From Rhodanobacter sp. OK091 (lineage in GTDB: Bacteria; Pseudomonadota; Gammaproteobacteria; Xanthomonadales; Rhodanobacteraceae): a stretch of DNA of 64,000 nucleotides. The stretch is taken from positions 930,001 through 994,000 of the forward strand of contig NZ_FRCH01000001.1 of assembly GCF_900142825.1 (NCBI RefSeq), read 5' to 3'. A program made the position numbers and the translations under genes. Shown one piece after another: positions 10,494-20,011 of the stretch (position 1 is its first letter; every line of letters starts with the position of its first letter). The notes below the pieces were generated by a model. That model saw only the letters and a list, made by a program, of their open reading frames with translations. It made no database searches and was not told the origin of the DNA.

Positions 10494-10523
10494 AGGATAG
10501 AACCCGCACTTGTATTGCTCCAA
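10494..10523 (-). promoter_or_regulatory. Leftward promoter for the candidate small RNA
   Basis: On the minus strand, TTGGAG (four of six to the -35 consensus) is followed after 18 bases by TATCCT (four of six to TATAAT). The -35 touches the outer quarter-site of the OxyR-type operator, as in OxyR-activated class promoters. A start about 7 bases downstream gives position 10487. Confidence 0.45.
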
Positions 10524-10559
10524 TTGATTGTTACCATCCCTGCCATAGTGTGAATCTAT
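10523..10559. promoter_or_regulatory. OxyR-type operator in the oxyR divergent region
   Basis: Four tetramers with exact 7-base spacers match the OxyR pattern ATAG-N7-CTAT-N7-ATAG-N7-CTAT. They are ATTG at 10523, CCAT at 10534, ATAG at 10545 and CTAT at 10556. One half is perfect; in the other each tetramer matches at three of four or two of four positions. The site lies 33 bases before the oxyR ATG, so bound OxyR could repress oxyR and activate the leftward RNA. Confidence 0.65.
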
Positions 10560-10592
10560 TGAAAGCGTGAACTTATCGTGCCGGGGTGATCC

Positions 10593-11564
10593 ATGAATCT
10601 GCGTGATCTCCAATACCTGGTTGCTCTTGCCGAACACCGGCATTTCGGGCGCGCCGCCGAGGCCTGCTTCGTCAGCCAGCCGACCCTTTCCACCCAGATC
10701 AAGAAGCTGGAGGACGAGCTGGGCGTGCCGCTGGTCGAGCGCACGCCGCGCAAGGTGCTGCTGACCGAAGTCGGGCGCGACATCGCCATTCGGGCACGCG
10801 ATGTGCTCAACCAGATCGAGCATATCCGCGGCGTGGCCCGGCGCACGCTCGATCCCGAATCGGGCACGGTGCGGCTGGGCATCTTCCCCACCCTGGGTCC
10901 GTATCTGTTGCCGCATGCGTTGCCACTGGTGCGTGCCGCGTTCCCCCGGCTTGAACTATTGCTGGTCGAGGAAAAAACCGAAGCGGTGCTGCGCCTGTTG
11001 CGCGAGGGCAGGCTGGACGCCGGCATCCTGGCGCTGCCTCTGCATGAGGACAGCCTGCACAGCGAGTTCCTGTTCGAGGAACCCTTCCTGCTGGCGGTCT
11101 CGGAACAGCATCCGCTGGCGCACAAGCAAGGCCAGCTGAAACTGGCCGATCTGACCAACCAGAATCTGCTGCTGCTGGAAGACGGCCACTGCCTGCGCGA
11201 CCAGGCGCTCGAGGTATGTCACATGGCCGGCGCCGGCGAGCGCAGCGGTTTTCGCGCCACCAGCCTCGAGACGCTGCGCCAGATGGTGGCTGCCAACGTC
11301 GGCATCACCTTGCTGCCGGTGACGGCGGTGAAGCCGCCGGTGGCGCCGGTTCAGGGTTTGCACCTGATCGAGTTCAAAGGGCATCCACCGAGCCGGCGCA
11401 TCGCCATGGTCTGGCGCAAGAGCTCGGCGATGAATGTATTCCTGAAACGTCTGGCCGAGGTCTTCAGGCAACTGCCCACCGACTTGCTCGACGCCCGCCA
11501 GGCCGCCACGCCGGTATCGGAAAAGAAGATGGCGCCAGCCAGCGGCGGGGTCGCCCGCCGATAG
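10593..11564 (+). CDS. oxyR: Hydrogen-peroxide-sensing LysR-type regulator OxyR
   Basis: OxyR senses hydrogen peroxide through a disulfide switch and activates peroxide-defence genes. The 323-residue protein starts with the LysR winged helix (MNLRDLQYLVALAEHRHFGR, recognition helix with SQPTLSTQIKKLE). Its effector domain contains GHCLRDQALEVC, with Cys200 and Cys209 at the positions of the E. coli redox pair Cys199/Cys208. That pair identifies it as OxyR rather than a generic LysR regulator. The ATG lies 33 bases after an OxyR-type operator, suggesting autoregulation. The stop codon is part of a second operator-like site serving the next gene. Confidence 0.95.
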   Translation: MNLRDLQYLVALAEHRHFGRAAEACFVSQPTLSTQIKKLEDELGVPLVERTPRKVLLTEVGRDIAIRARDVLNQIEHIRGVARRTLDPESGTVRLGIFPTLGPYLLPHALPLVRAAFPRLELLLVEEKTEAVLRLLREGRLDAGILALPLHEDSLHSEFLFEEPFLLAVSEQHPLAHKQGQLKLADLTNQNLLLLEDGHCLRDQALEVCHMAGAGERSGFRATSLETLRQMVAANVGITLLPVTAVKPPVAPVQGLHLIEFKGHPPSRRIAMVWRKSSAMNVFLKRLAEVFRQLPTDLLDARQAATPVSEKKMAPASGGVARR

Positions 11565-11597
11565 TTGCAGGCTATTTGCTCCATCTAGACAATCAAT
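11561..11597 (+). promoter_or_regulatory. OxyR-like operator upstream of rubrerythrin
   Basis: The four-tetramer OxyR pattern recurs here with exact 7-base spacers. ATAG (11561) and CTAT (11572) are perfect, ATCT (11583) matches two of four and CAAT (11594) three of four. It overlaps the oxyR stop codon and ends 97 bases before the rubrerythrin ATG. A TAGGCT hexamer at 11622-11627 could be the -10. This suggests that the rubrerythrin cassette is an OxyR target. Confidence 0.6.
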
Positions 11598-11694
11598 TTC
11601 CTCGTTGCCCCCAGCCGGCGCTAGGCTCGGCTGTCGACGACCGCCACGGCCGCCTCCGCATTGCCCTCCCAGCCGCACGCCACGAGGTGATGTC

Positions 11695-12114
11695 ATGAGC
11701 AACCTGAAAGGCTCCAAGACCGAGCAGAACCTGAAAGACGCTTTTGCCGGCGAATCGATGGCCAACCGCCGCTACCTCTACTTCGCCGGCAAGGCGGACG
11801 TGGAAGGATTCAACGACGTCTCGGCAGTATTCCGCTCTACCGCCGAAGGGGAGACCGGCCACGCCCACGGCCATCTGGAATATCTGGAAAACGTAGGCGA
11901 CCCCGCCACCGGCCTGCCGTTCGGCGAGACCCATCTGAACCTGAAGAGCGCCATTGCCGGCGAGACCCACGAGTACACCGACATGTACCCGGGCATGAGC
12001 AAGGCCGCGCGCGAGGAAGGTTTCGACGAAATCGCCGACTGGTTCGAGACCCTGGCCAAGGCCGAACGCTCGCACGCCAATCGCTTCACCAAGGCGCTGA
12101 ACGAGCTGGGCTGA
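11695..12114 (+). CDS. Rubrerythrin-type diiron protein without rubredoxin domain
   Basis: A ferritin-like four-helix diiron protein that probably reduces hydrogen peroxide in the cytoplasm. At 139 residues it holds only the erythrin domain. Iron-ligand motifs are visible as [29 protein letters not shown] and EIADWF..AERSH. The C-terminal CxxC rubredoxin domain of classical rubrerythrins (about 190 residues) is missing, so electrons must come from a partner. The next gene encodes a protein with two clusters of cysteines and is the natural candidate. ATG 11695 has a GAGGTGA ribosome site. An upstream OxyR-like site suggests peroxide induction. Confidence 0.9.
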   Translation: MSNLKGSKTEQNLKDAFAGESMANRRYLYFAGKADVEGFNDVSAVFRSTAEGETGHAHGHLEYLENVGDPATGLPFGETHLNLKSAIAGETHEYTDMYPGMSKAAREEGFDEIADWFETLAKAERSHANRFTKALNELG

Positions 12115-12139
12115 GCTGCCCGCCGGCTTCGCTTTTTTT

Positions 12140-12228
12140 GTGGGAGCGGCTTCAGCCGCGATCAGGCGTAACGTTGTCCTGCAGCGCCCCGGTCGCCAGC
12201 CGACGATCGCGGCTGAAGCCGCTCCCAC
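12140..12228. repeat. REP-type inverted pair
   Basis: Two exact 24-base inverted copies beginning GTGGGAGCGGCTTCAGCC lie at 12140-12163 and 12205-12228, separated by 41 bases. Each half also contains its own smaller palindrome (GCGGCTTCAGCCGC). They lie between rubrerythrin and the Fe-S protein. The motif is the widespread GTGGGAGCGGC REP family of Pseudomonas and Xanthomonadales. The right copy ends only 15 bases before the next ATG, so an RNA hairpin there could affect translation. Confidence 0.85.
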
Positions 12229-12243
12229 TTTGAGGAAACGACC

Positions 12244-13587
12244 ATGGCCGAGCCCGTCAGCGGCACACGCGAAGGCAACCTGGACGCTCCCACCCGGCAT
12301 CCGCTGGACTGGACCAATCCCGATTTCATGGATCAGCCATCGCTCGATGCGGAGCTGGAACGCGTGTTCAACATCTGCCACGGCTGCCGCCGCTGCGTCA
12401 GCCTGTGCCATGCCTTCCCCACGTTGTTCGACCTGATCGACGGGTCGAAGACGATGGAGATCGACGGCGTCGACAAAGCCGACTATCCCAAGGTCACCGA
12501 GCAGTGCTACCTGTGCGACCTGTGCTACCAGACCAAATGCCCGTACACGCCGCCGCATCCGTGGAACGTGGATTTCCCGCACCTGATGCTGCGCGCCAAG
12601 GCCACGCACTTCCACGAGCATGGCGCACCGTTGTCGGCCATGATCCTGTCGAATACGCGCGCGGTCGGCAAGCTGGCATCGATCCCGGTGGTGGTGCAGG
12701 TAATCAACGCCGCCAACCGCAATGCTGGTGCGCGCAAGCTGCTGGAAAAAACCATGGGCGTCGATGCCGATGCCCGCGTGCCCGCGTACCACACGCCCAC
12801 CGCGCGCAAGCGCCTGCGCGATCTCGACGGCAGCGGCACGGTGACGCCGGCCGGCCGCACGCGCGGCAAGCTGGCGTTGTTCGCCACCTGCTATTGCGAC
12901 CATTCCGATCCGGTGGTGGTCGAGGACCTCGCCGCGATACTCGCGCACAACGCGATCCCGACCCGGCTGGTCGAACAGGAAAGCTGCTGCGGCATGCCCA
13001 AGCTGGAACTGGGCGACCTGCAGACGGTGAAGATGTACAAGGAGCGCAATATCCCGGTGCTGGCGAAAATGGCGCGCGAGGGCTGGGACTTCACCGCGGC
13101 GATCCCGTCCTGCGTACTGATGTTCAAGCAGGAACTGCCGCTGATGTTCCCGGACGACGCCGACGTGGCGCTGGTGCGCGACCGCTTCTTCGATCCGTTC
13201 GAATATCTCGCCGAGCGGCACAAGGCGGGCCTGCTGCAGACCGACTTCAAGCAGTCGCTGGGCAAGGTCGCCTGGCAGGTACCATGCCACCAGCGCGTGC
13301 AAAAGATCGGCCCGAAGACCCGCGACATACTGCAACTGGTACCGGATACGGAAATCGTCACCATCGAACGCTGTTCCGGTCATGACGGCACCTACGGCGT
13401 GAAGCACAAGACTTATGCGAACTCGCGCAAGCTGGCCAAACCGGTGGAGAATCGCGTGGCGCAGGCGGACGCCGACCACTTCACCAGCGACTGCCCGATG
13501 GCCGGCGGCCATATCGCCCACGGCCTCGACGACAAGCCGGCGGCGGAGCATCCGCTGAGCCTGCTGCGCAAGGCGTACGGCATTTGA
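12244..13587 (+). CDS. Fe-S binding, heterodisulfide-reductase-related protein
   Basis: A 447-residue cytoplasmic electron-transfer protein of the GlpC/HdrD-like group. The N-terminal part carries two ferredoxin-type [4Fe-4S] motifs. One is C45xxC48xxC51xxxC55 (CHGCRRCVSLC) and the other starts at C88 (CYLCDLC..KCPYTPP). The C-terminal half carries two CCG-type cysteine regions (ESCCGMPK and ERCSGHDGTYG). Known relatives move electrons between ferredoxin-like clusters and a partner enzyme. Here it follows rubrerythrin and precedes a DUF3501 gene, an order that recurs in proteobacteria. I therefore infer that it feeds electrons to rubrerythrin. GAGGAAACG before ATG 12244 is a fair ribosome site. 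Confidence 0.88.
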   Translation: MAEPVSGTREGNLDAPTRHPLDWTNPDFMDQPSLDAELERVFNICHGCRRCVSLCHAFPTLFDLIDGSKTMEIDGVDKADYPKVTEQCYLCDLCYQTKCPYTPPHPWNVDFPHLMLRAKATHFHEHGAPLSAMILSNTRAVGKLASIPVVVQVINAANRNAGARKLLEKTMGVDADARVPAYHTPTARKRLRDLDGSGTVTPAGRTRGKLALFATCYCDHSDPVVVEDLAAILAHNAIPTRLVEQESCCGMPKLELGDLQTVKMYKERNIPVLAKMAREGWDFTAAIPSCVLMFKQELPLMFPDDADVALVRDRFFDPFEYLAERHKAGLLQTDFKQSLGKVAWQVPCHQRVQKIGPKTRDILQLVPDTEIVTIERCSGHDGTYGVKHKTYANSRKLAKPVENRVAQADADHFTSDCPMAGGHIAHGLDDKPAAEHPLSLLRKAYGI

Positions 13588-13591
13588 GAAA

Positions 13592-13686
13592 CGAGTGGGA
13601 AAGAGCGAGAAACGAGTGAAGAGGAGTGAGAGACGAGTAAAAGCCCCTACTGCCCTCACTCACTTCTCACTCCTCCCCACTCTTCA
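13592..13686. repeat. Purine-rich inverted repeat
   Basis: The 113-base gap between the Fe-S protein and the DUF3501 gene is mostly an imperfect inverted repeat. GAGTGAAGAGGAGTGAGA on the left faces CTCACTTCTCACTCCTCC on the right, around CCCCTACTGCC. Both arms also contain short direct repeats of GAGTGA type. It could form a hairpin in the mRNA. No function is evident. Confidence 0.6.
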
Positions 13687-13700
13687 CTGATTTAAAGCCC

Positions 13701-14282
13701 ATGCACAAGCTCACCCGCGCCGACCTGCTCACCCTCGAAGCCTATGCGCAGCAACGCGGCGAGTTCCGCGCCCGCGTGATGGCGCACAAGAAGCAGCGCA
13801 CGGTGCACATCGGCGAACACCTGACACTGATCTTCGAGGATCGCCTGAGCGTGCAGTACCAGGTGCAGGAGATGCTGCGCATCGAACGCATCTTTGAGGC
13901 TGCCGGCATCCAGGACGAACTGGACGCTTACAATCCGCTGATACCGGGCGGCGGCAATCTCAAGGCGACCTTGCTGATCGAGTACGCCGACATCGAGCAG
14001 CGCAAGCGCGAACTGGTGCGCCTGCGCCACATCGAACACGCGATCACGCTGAGCGTGTACGGACATGCGCCGGTGACCGCCATCGCCGACGAGGATATGG
14101 AGCGCAGCAATGACGAAAAGACCGCCGCCGTGCACTTCCTGCGTTTCGAGTTCGATGACACGATGATCGCCGACTGGAATGCGGGCGCGCCGGTCACCCT
14201 GGCCTCAACGCTCCCGGCGATGCCGGTCGAGGTGACCCTGACACCCGAACAGCGCAGCACGCTGGCGGCCGATTTCGTCTGA
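13701..14282 (+). CDS. DUF3501 family protein
   Basis: A 193-residue cytoplasmic protein of the DUF3501 family, with unknown biochemical function. The N-terminus (LTRADLLTLEAYAQQR, then RTVHIGEHLTLIFEDRLS and YQVQEMLRIERIFE) is the conserved family signature. There are no cysteines, so it does not bind Fe-S clusters by itself. DUF3501 genes habitually follow a rubrerythrin and a CCG-type Fe-S protein, as here, which implies a shared role in peroxide reduction. It ends two bases before the next ATG, so the downstream gene is in the same operon. Confidence 0.88.
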   Translation: MHKLTRADLLTLEAYAQQRGEFRARVMAHKKQRTVHIGEHLTLIFEDRLSVQYQVQEMLRIERIFEAAGIQDELDAYNPLIPGGGNLKATLLIEYADIEQRKRELVRLRHIEHAITLSVYGHAPVTAIADEDMERSNDEKTAAVHFLRFEFDDTMIADWNAGAPVTLASTLPAMPVEVTLTPEQRSTLAADFV

Positions 14283-14284
14283 GC

Positions 14285-14884
14285 ATGCGCAAACTCCTGC
14301 TTGGCGCCGCCCTGCTGCTGGTGCTGCTGGGTGCGATGTCGCACTGGCGCCATCGTTCGCTGCATCCGCTACCGGGCGTGCTCGCGGCCGAGGCACCCGC
14401 GCAGGTCGACCTCGATCACGGCGCGCAATTGCAACGCGGCGACGTCACGCTGACCACCCGCGCTCATTTCGACATCACCGCGCGCGTGCTGTCACGCAAG
14501 GATTATTCCTGGGGCGCCGACGCCGAGCTGATCCCGGAAGACCTCGCCCTCGGCTGGGGCCGCATGTCAGACAGCGATGTGCTGGCAAACATCGACATCA
14601 CTCAGTCCGATCGCTTCTACTACTGGCACGTGAAGGAATTTCCGATCCCGCGGCGCGAAATCGAAACCTCCAGCGCCAATATGCACATGATTCCCGCCGA
14701 CCCCGGGGTGAAGCGCGAACTCGAACAGGTGCGCCAAGGCCAGGTCGTCCATATCGAAGGCTTTCTGGTCGACGCCAGCCGACCCGATGGCTGGCACTGG
14801 AACACCTCGATGACCCGTGACGACACGGGTGCGGGTGCGTGCGAGCTGGTTTACGTTGAAAGCCTGGATATCGTCACGCCTTGA
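14285..14884 (+). CDS. Membrane-anchored hypothetical protein
   Basis: A 199-residue protein with one N-terminal signal anchor (MRKLLLGAALLLVLLGAM) and an extracytoplasmic domain of about 170 residues. The stretch GQVVHIEGFLVDASRPDGW looks like an OB-fold strand pair, and the middle (DYSWGADAELIPEDLALGWG) is typical of conserved hypothetical proteins of Xanthomonadales. It has only one cysteine, near the C-terminus. It starts 2 bases after DUF3501, so it is probably co-transcribed with the rubrerythrin cassette. I cannot assign a function. Confidence 0.78.
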   Translation: MRKLLLGAALLLVLLGAMSHWRHRSLHPLPGVLAAEAPAQVDLDHGAQLQRGDVTLTTRAHFDITARVLSRKDYSWGADAELIPEDLALGWGRMSDSDVLANIDITQSDRFYYWHVKEFPIPRREIETSSANMHMIPADPGVKRELEQVRQGQVVHIEGFLVDASRPDGWHWNTSMTRDDTGAGACELVYVESLDIVTP

Positions 14885-14937
14885 ATGCGATCCAGAAGGC
14901 TGGCACCGGCTGACGCAATCGCTTCATCCCGGCAAAC

Positions 14938-15579
14938 TCATCCGATCGGGCAACGCACTCCCGTTCCGCCTGACCCGCCATACCCGTCCGGATTTTTCGA
15001 CAGGTATTGCTGGTGCTCATCCTCGGCGTAGTAGAACGGGCCGGCGATGGATATCTCGGTGGTGATCGGATGAAGGCCGGCGCGGTTGAGTTCCGCCTGA
15101 TAACGTCTGGCCGAAGCTTCGGCGATGCCTAGCTGCGCCACGCTGGACGTATAGACGGCCGAACGGTATGGGGTGCCGACGTCGTTTCCCTGGCGCATGC
15201 CCTGGGTCGGATCGTGGTTTTCCCAGAACACCTGCAGCAGCTGTTCCAGGCGAATCTGCTCCGGGTCATAGATCACCTGCACCACCTCGGCGTGGCCGGT
15301 CTGGCCGGAACAGACTTCATCGTAGGTCGGATTCGGCGTATAGCCGCCTGCATAGCCGACCGCCGTGCTCAACACGCCCGGCAGATCCCAGAACTTGCGC
15401 TCCGCCCCCCAGAAACAGCCCATGCCGAACAGCACCATCTCGCTCTGCGGATAATTCCTGGCCAGCAGCGAGCGCCCATGAACATGATGTGGCTGGGCTG
15501 GCGCCATTGCCCGCTCGCGTCCCGGCAGCGCCTCATGGCTCTGTGGCATCCGTTGCTTCCAGTCCCCTGTACCCATCAT
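14938..15579 (-). CDS. msrA: Peptide methionine-S-sulfoxide reductase MsrA
   Basis: MsrA repairs the S-epimer of oxidised methionine in proteins using a catalytic cysteine. The 213-residue protein shows the invariant motif GCFWGAE with the catalytic Cys55, followed by VGYAGG and [18 protein letters not shown]. It also has the family's YRSAVYTSS and QQYLSKNP segments. It has an N-terminal extension of about 45 residues and a C-terminal VRCPIG cysteine that could act as resolving residue. Two adjacent ATG codons (15579 and 15576) are possible starts, with GGAGAG upstream. Its position beside an OxyR-linked cassette fits oxidative-stress defence. It is convergent with that operon. Confidence 0.95.
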   Translation of the reverse strand: MMGTGDWKQRMPQSHEALPGRERAMAPAQPHHVHGRSLLARNYPQSEMVLFGMGCFWGAERKFWDLPGVLSTAVGYAGGYTPNPTYDEVCSGQTGHAEVVQVIYDPEQIRLEQLLQVFWENHDPTQGMRQGNDVGTPYRSAVYTSSVAQLGIAEASARRYQAELNRAGLHPITTEISIAGPFYYAEDEHQQYLSKNPDGYGGSGGTGVRCPIG

Positions 15580-15632
15580 CGGCGCTCTCCGGACGCTACA
15601 CCTCGCAGCCTACGGCTGCGCTGGGTGCCGCT

Positions 15633-16151
15633 TCAATAACGCAGCAGACTGTGCAACGGCTTACTCCCCTGCCAGCGGGTCCGCCCGCACGCCGCGACCA
15701 GTTCGACGACCACGCTGGCGCCGATCAGCTCGGCATCCAGCCTGCCGACCAGGGAGGCTGCCGCGGCCAGCGTGCCACCGGTGGCCAGCACGTCATCGAC
15801 CAGCAGCACCCGTACGCCCGGCTTCAGCGCATCACTCTGCGCCTCCAGCCGATCGCTGCCGTATTCCAGTTGATAGTCTACGGCCACTACCGGCGGCGGC
15901 AGCTTGTTCGGCTTGCGCAACGGCACGAAACCGGCATGCAGCTTCTGCGCCAGCGCGGCGCCGAAAATGAAGCCCCTTGCCTCGATCCCGCAGACCGCCT
16001 GCACGCCGCTACCCTGCCACGGCTCGGCCAGCGCATCGATACACCGGGCGAAACCGCCGGCATCGGCGAGCAATGGCGTGACATCACGAAACAACACCCC
16101 AGGGCTGGGGAAATCCGGTACGGCACGAATCAGGGCGGCCAGGTCTTGCAT
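15633..16151 (-). CDS. apt: Adenine phosphoribosyltransferase
   Basis: Apt salvages adenine by transferring the phosphoribosyl group of PRPP to give AMP in the cytoplasm. The 172-residue length is standard. The N-terminus shows IRAVPDFPSPGVLFRDVTPLL, the family signature. The middle has GIEARGFIFG, and the PRPP-binding loop is VLLVDDVLATGGT near residues 116-128. The start at 16151 has a strong AAGGAG ribosome site. It is transcribed leftward with the DUF2007 gene upstream (36-base gap) and msrA downstream. Confidence 0.95.
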   Translation of the reverse strand: MQDLAALIRAVPDFPSPGVLFRDVTPLLADAGGFARCIDALAEPWQGSGVQAVCGIEARGFIFGAALAQKLHAGFVPLRKPNKLPPPVVAVDYQLEYGSDRLEAQSDALKPGVRVLLVDDVLATGGTLAAAASLVGRLDAELIGASVVVELVAACGRTRWQGSKPLHSLLRY

Positions 16152-16187
16152 GAAGCTCCTTGAGCATGTCGCGATGGCCGATGCGGC

Positions 16188-16463
16188 TCAGCAGGGTACG
16201 GTCAGCGGATCGTCGGGCAGGTCGTCGTCTTGAATGGCCAGCCGCGCCTCGCCGAGCTGGGCTTCCACTCCGCCCACGATGCCCCGGGCGATGGCCACGC
16301 TCGATTCGGGCACCATCACGGCGATGTAATCCATTGCCGGCAGCTGACCAATCGCGCCGGTCAGGTATTCGCCCGAGATGAATGCCGGGATGTCACCGGC
16401 TTCCAGCGCATCCTTGACCAGATGGGCATCGAACAGGTTTTCGGCGCGATAGACGATGTGCAT
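16188..16463 (-). CDS. DUF2007-type small protein
   Basis: A 91-residue protein of the DUF2007 (putative signal-transducing) type, with one compact alpha/beta domain and no membrane segment. It starts [18 protein letters not shown] and contains the family's [17 protein letters not shown] pattern and ending. The C-terminal tail is acidic (DDDLPDDP). ATG 16463 fits the family start, and longer readings run into glnS's leader region without support. It lies between divergent glnS and apt. Its biochemical role is unknown. Confidence 0.8.
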   Translation of the reverse strand: MHIVYRAENLFDAHLVKDALEAGDIPAFISGEYLTGAIGQLPAMDYIAVMVPESSVAIARGIVGGVEAQLGEARLAIQDDDLPDDPLTVPC

Positions 16464-16577
16464 GGCCTGCACGCTAACCCGCGCGGCGTCGCGGGGCAAG
16501 GCGGGCCGCCAATCTGCGCCCATGGCGGCGACAAGGTAAACTTGGATGTTCCCGCTACTGCCTGCGAGCCCTGCCCG

Positions 16578-18383
<1,806 letters not shown>

Positions 18384-18392
18384 GGAAGCCGC

Positions 18393-18950
18393 ATGTTGCC
18401 ACTGCAGATCCATCTGACCTTGCCGCCATGGATCGGCGAAGTCGCCGACGAGAGCCGCGCCTATCTCACCGACGAGGAACGGGTTGGGTTGGCGATCGAG
18501 CTGTCCAAGCACAATGTCGAACGCAGCCACGGCGGCCCGTTCGGCGCCGCGGTGTTCAACGCGGCGGGGCGGTTGATCTCGGTGGGCGTGAACCGCGTGG
18601 TGGCGCAGACCTGTTCGGTCGCGCACGCGGAAACGATGGCGTACATGATGGCGCAGCAGCGTCTCGCGGCGTTTCGGCTCAACGAGCAGGGCGGCCGCTA
18701 CATCCTGGCCAGCAGCGCACAACCGTGCTGTCAGTGCTTCGGCGCCACCATCTGGGCCGGTATCGACGAACTGCTGATCGGCGCACGCTCCGAAGACGTC
18801 GAGGAGCTGACCGATTTCGACGAAGGCCCGTTGCCGACCGACTGGATCGGCGAATTGCAACGCCGCGACATCGCCGTACGCCGCGACATACTGCGCGATC
18901 AGGCGCGTGCCGTGCTGGCCAGCTACGGCGCCATCGGCACACCGTATTGA
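18393..18950 (+). CDS. Nucleoside deaminase of the CDA/CMP-deaminase fold
   Basis: A 185-residue zinc-dependent deaminase of the cytidine deaminase-like superfamily, resembling guanine deaminase or tRNA-adenosine deaminase relatives. The zinc motif HAET contains the catalytic Glu in the context CSVAHAETMAYM near residue 78. The second metal site is PCCQCFGA near residue 110. SHGGPFGAAVFN is the conserved strand before the zinc site. The ribosome site AAGGAAG lies before ATG 18393, nine bases after glnS. The substrate is uncertain. Its last bases overlap the start of the TVP38 gene. Confidence 0.85.
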   Translation: MLPLQIHLTLPPWIGEVADESRAYLTDEERVGLAIELSKHNVERSHGGPFGAAVFNAAGRLISVGVNRVVAQTCSVAHAETMAYMMAQQRLAAFRLNEQGGRYILASSAQPCCQCFGATIWAGIDELLIGARSEDVEELTDFDEGPLPTDWIGELQRRDIAVRRDILRDQARAVLASYGAIGTPY

Positions 18951-19660
18951 GCCGTTGGCGCGCCGCGCTGCCACTGATCCTGCTGGTGCTGGCGGGCATC
19001 GTGCTGTTCGCGTCCGGCTCGCTCGACCAGCTGACCCCGCGGCAGCTGGTGGCGCATCAAGCCGAGTTGCAGGCCCAGATCGCCGAACACCCCTGGCTTA
19101 CCCGACTGGCTTACGTCGGGCTGCTGACGTTGACCGTGGCCACCGGCATTCCCGGCACCGTGGTGGTGATTCTGGCCGGCGGCTTCGCGTTCGGCGTGGT
19201 GGATGCCACGCTGTGTTCGTCGGTCGGGCTGACCCTGGGTTCGCTGATCCTGTACCTGGCCAGCCGTTACGCGTTCGGTCCCGGCAGCCGGCAGCCGCCG
19301 GCGGTCGTGGCGCGGTTGCATCATGGTTTCGAGCGGCATCCGGTGAGCTACACCTTGTTTCTGCGCTTCGTGCCGGTGGTGCCGTTCGGCGCGGTCACCG
19401 TCGCATTGGCCTGGCTGCGCTGTCCGCTATGGCTGTTTCTCGGCGCCAGCTGGCTTGGCGGTACCGTCGCCCTGATCTTCGAAACGTCCATCGGGGCCGG
19501 TCTGGGCGACGTCATGAGCCAAAGCGACAGCTTTGGGGTCGCCTTGTTCATGCACCGCGAAGTGCTGCTGCCGCTGGGCGCGCTGGCCTTGCTCGCGCTG
19601 CTGCCCCTGCTGGTCGAGCGCATCACCCGGCGGCGCCGCCAGGCAAACCATATCGATTGA
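18947..19660 (+). CDS. TVP38/TMEM64 family (VTT-domain) membrane protein
   Basis: A 237-residue inner-membrane protein of the VTT/SNARE-associated superfamily, whose members are implicated in lipid scrambling or transport. It has an N-terminal helix (LPLILLVLAGIVLFA), the VTT core (GIPGTVVVILAGGFAFG and LRFVPVVPFGAVTVAL) and a C-terminal helix before a basic tail (ERITRRRRQ). No ATG fits. I chose TTG 18947, whose bases overlap the TGA of the deaminase gene (ATTGA), indicating translational coupling. Confidence 0.82.
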   Translation: MSRWRAALPLILLVLAGIVLFASGSLDQLTPRQLVAHQAELQAQIAEHPWLTRLAYVGLLTLTVATGIPGTVVVILAGGFAFGVVDATLCSSVGLTLGSLILYLASRYAFGPGSRQPPAVVARLHHGFERHPVSYTLFLRFVPVVPFGAVTVALAWLRCPLWLFLGASWLGGTVALIFETSIGAGLGDVMSQSDSFGVALFMHREVLLPLGALALLALLPLLVERITRRRRQANHID

Positions 19661-20011
19661 GCACCACGGCTTCGGCCCCGGCTCGAGCGATTTGCGTGCT
19701 CCACGAGGCCTTCAATGCCCGTCCAGGGCGCCCAGGCAGCTCTTCAGCTAGCAGAAATTTCACGCCTTCAACCGCTCGAGCCTCTGCCTATTCCGAAAGG
19801 TACCTCGGGCATGGATGAACGACTTTCCGGGCGGGGTCGAAAGATCATGCGCAGGGTTCGGGAACACCCCCCAAACCACTGCAAATCGGCAATTTGACAT
19901 TGGCTGGGGAACATCTCATATTCGCAGCCGAGCATGGAGTTAGCCCGTGATTCAGCACACGGACGAGCCTGTCGGTCCACTGAAATAGTGCCGGCATTCC
20001 CAGGGGGGAAT
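19661..20011. other. 351-bp leader region of the minor pilin operon
   Basis: No gene is visible. The left two thirds has mixed composition without long hairpins. The right part holds the promoter at 19894-19922, a roughly 80-base untranslated leader and a very strong ribosome site (AGGGGGGAA) just before the pilin ATG at 20012. Confidence 0.6.
19894..19922 (+). promoter_or_regulatory. Sigma-70 promoter of the type IV pilin operon
   Basis: A perfect TTGACA (19894-19899) is followed after exactly 17 bases by CATATT (19917-19922), which matches four of six -10 positions. Transcription would start near 19930 and leave an 80-base leader. It is the best sigma-70-like promoter I found in the window. 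Confidence 0.6.

Larger units (their letters stand above)
10254..10592. other. Divergent 339-bp regulatory region between aminopeptidase and oxyR
   Basis: The region holds no protein gene. It contains an OxyR-type operator at 10523-10559, a leftward promoter at 10494-10523 and a leftward intrinsic terminator at 10393-10426. Together these define a likely small RNA. The remaining 140 bases next to the aminopeptidase gene must hold that gene's own promoter, which I could not pinpoint. Confidence 0.7.

Noticed and set aside
10254..10916. N-terminal extension of the aminopeptidase frame through the oxyR region
   Set aside because: The chosen ATG has a ribosome site and signal peptide; the extension would cross the terminator, the operator and the start of oxyR.
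11593..13659. A 688-codon leftward frame over rubrerythrin and the Fe-S gene
   Set aside because: Shadow of two genes with unmistakable cysteine and diiron motifs.
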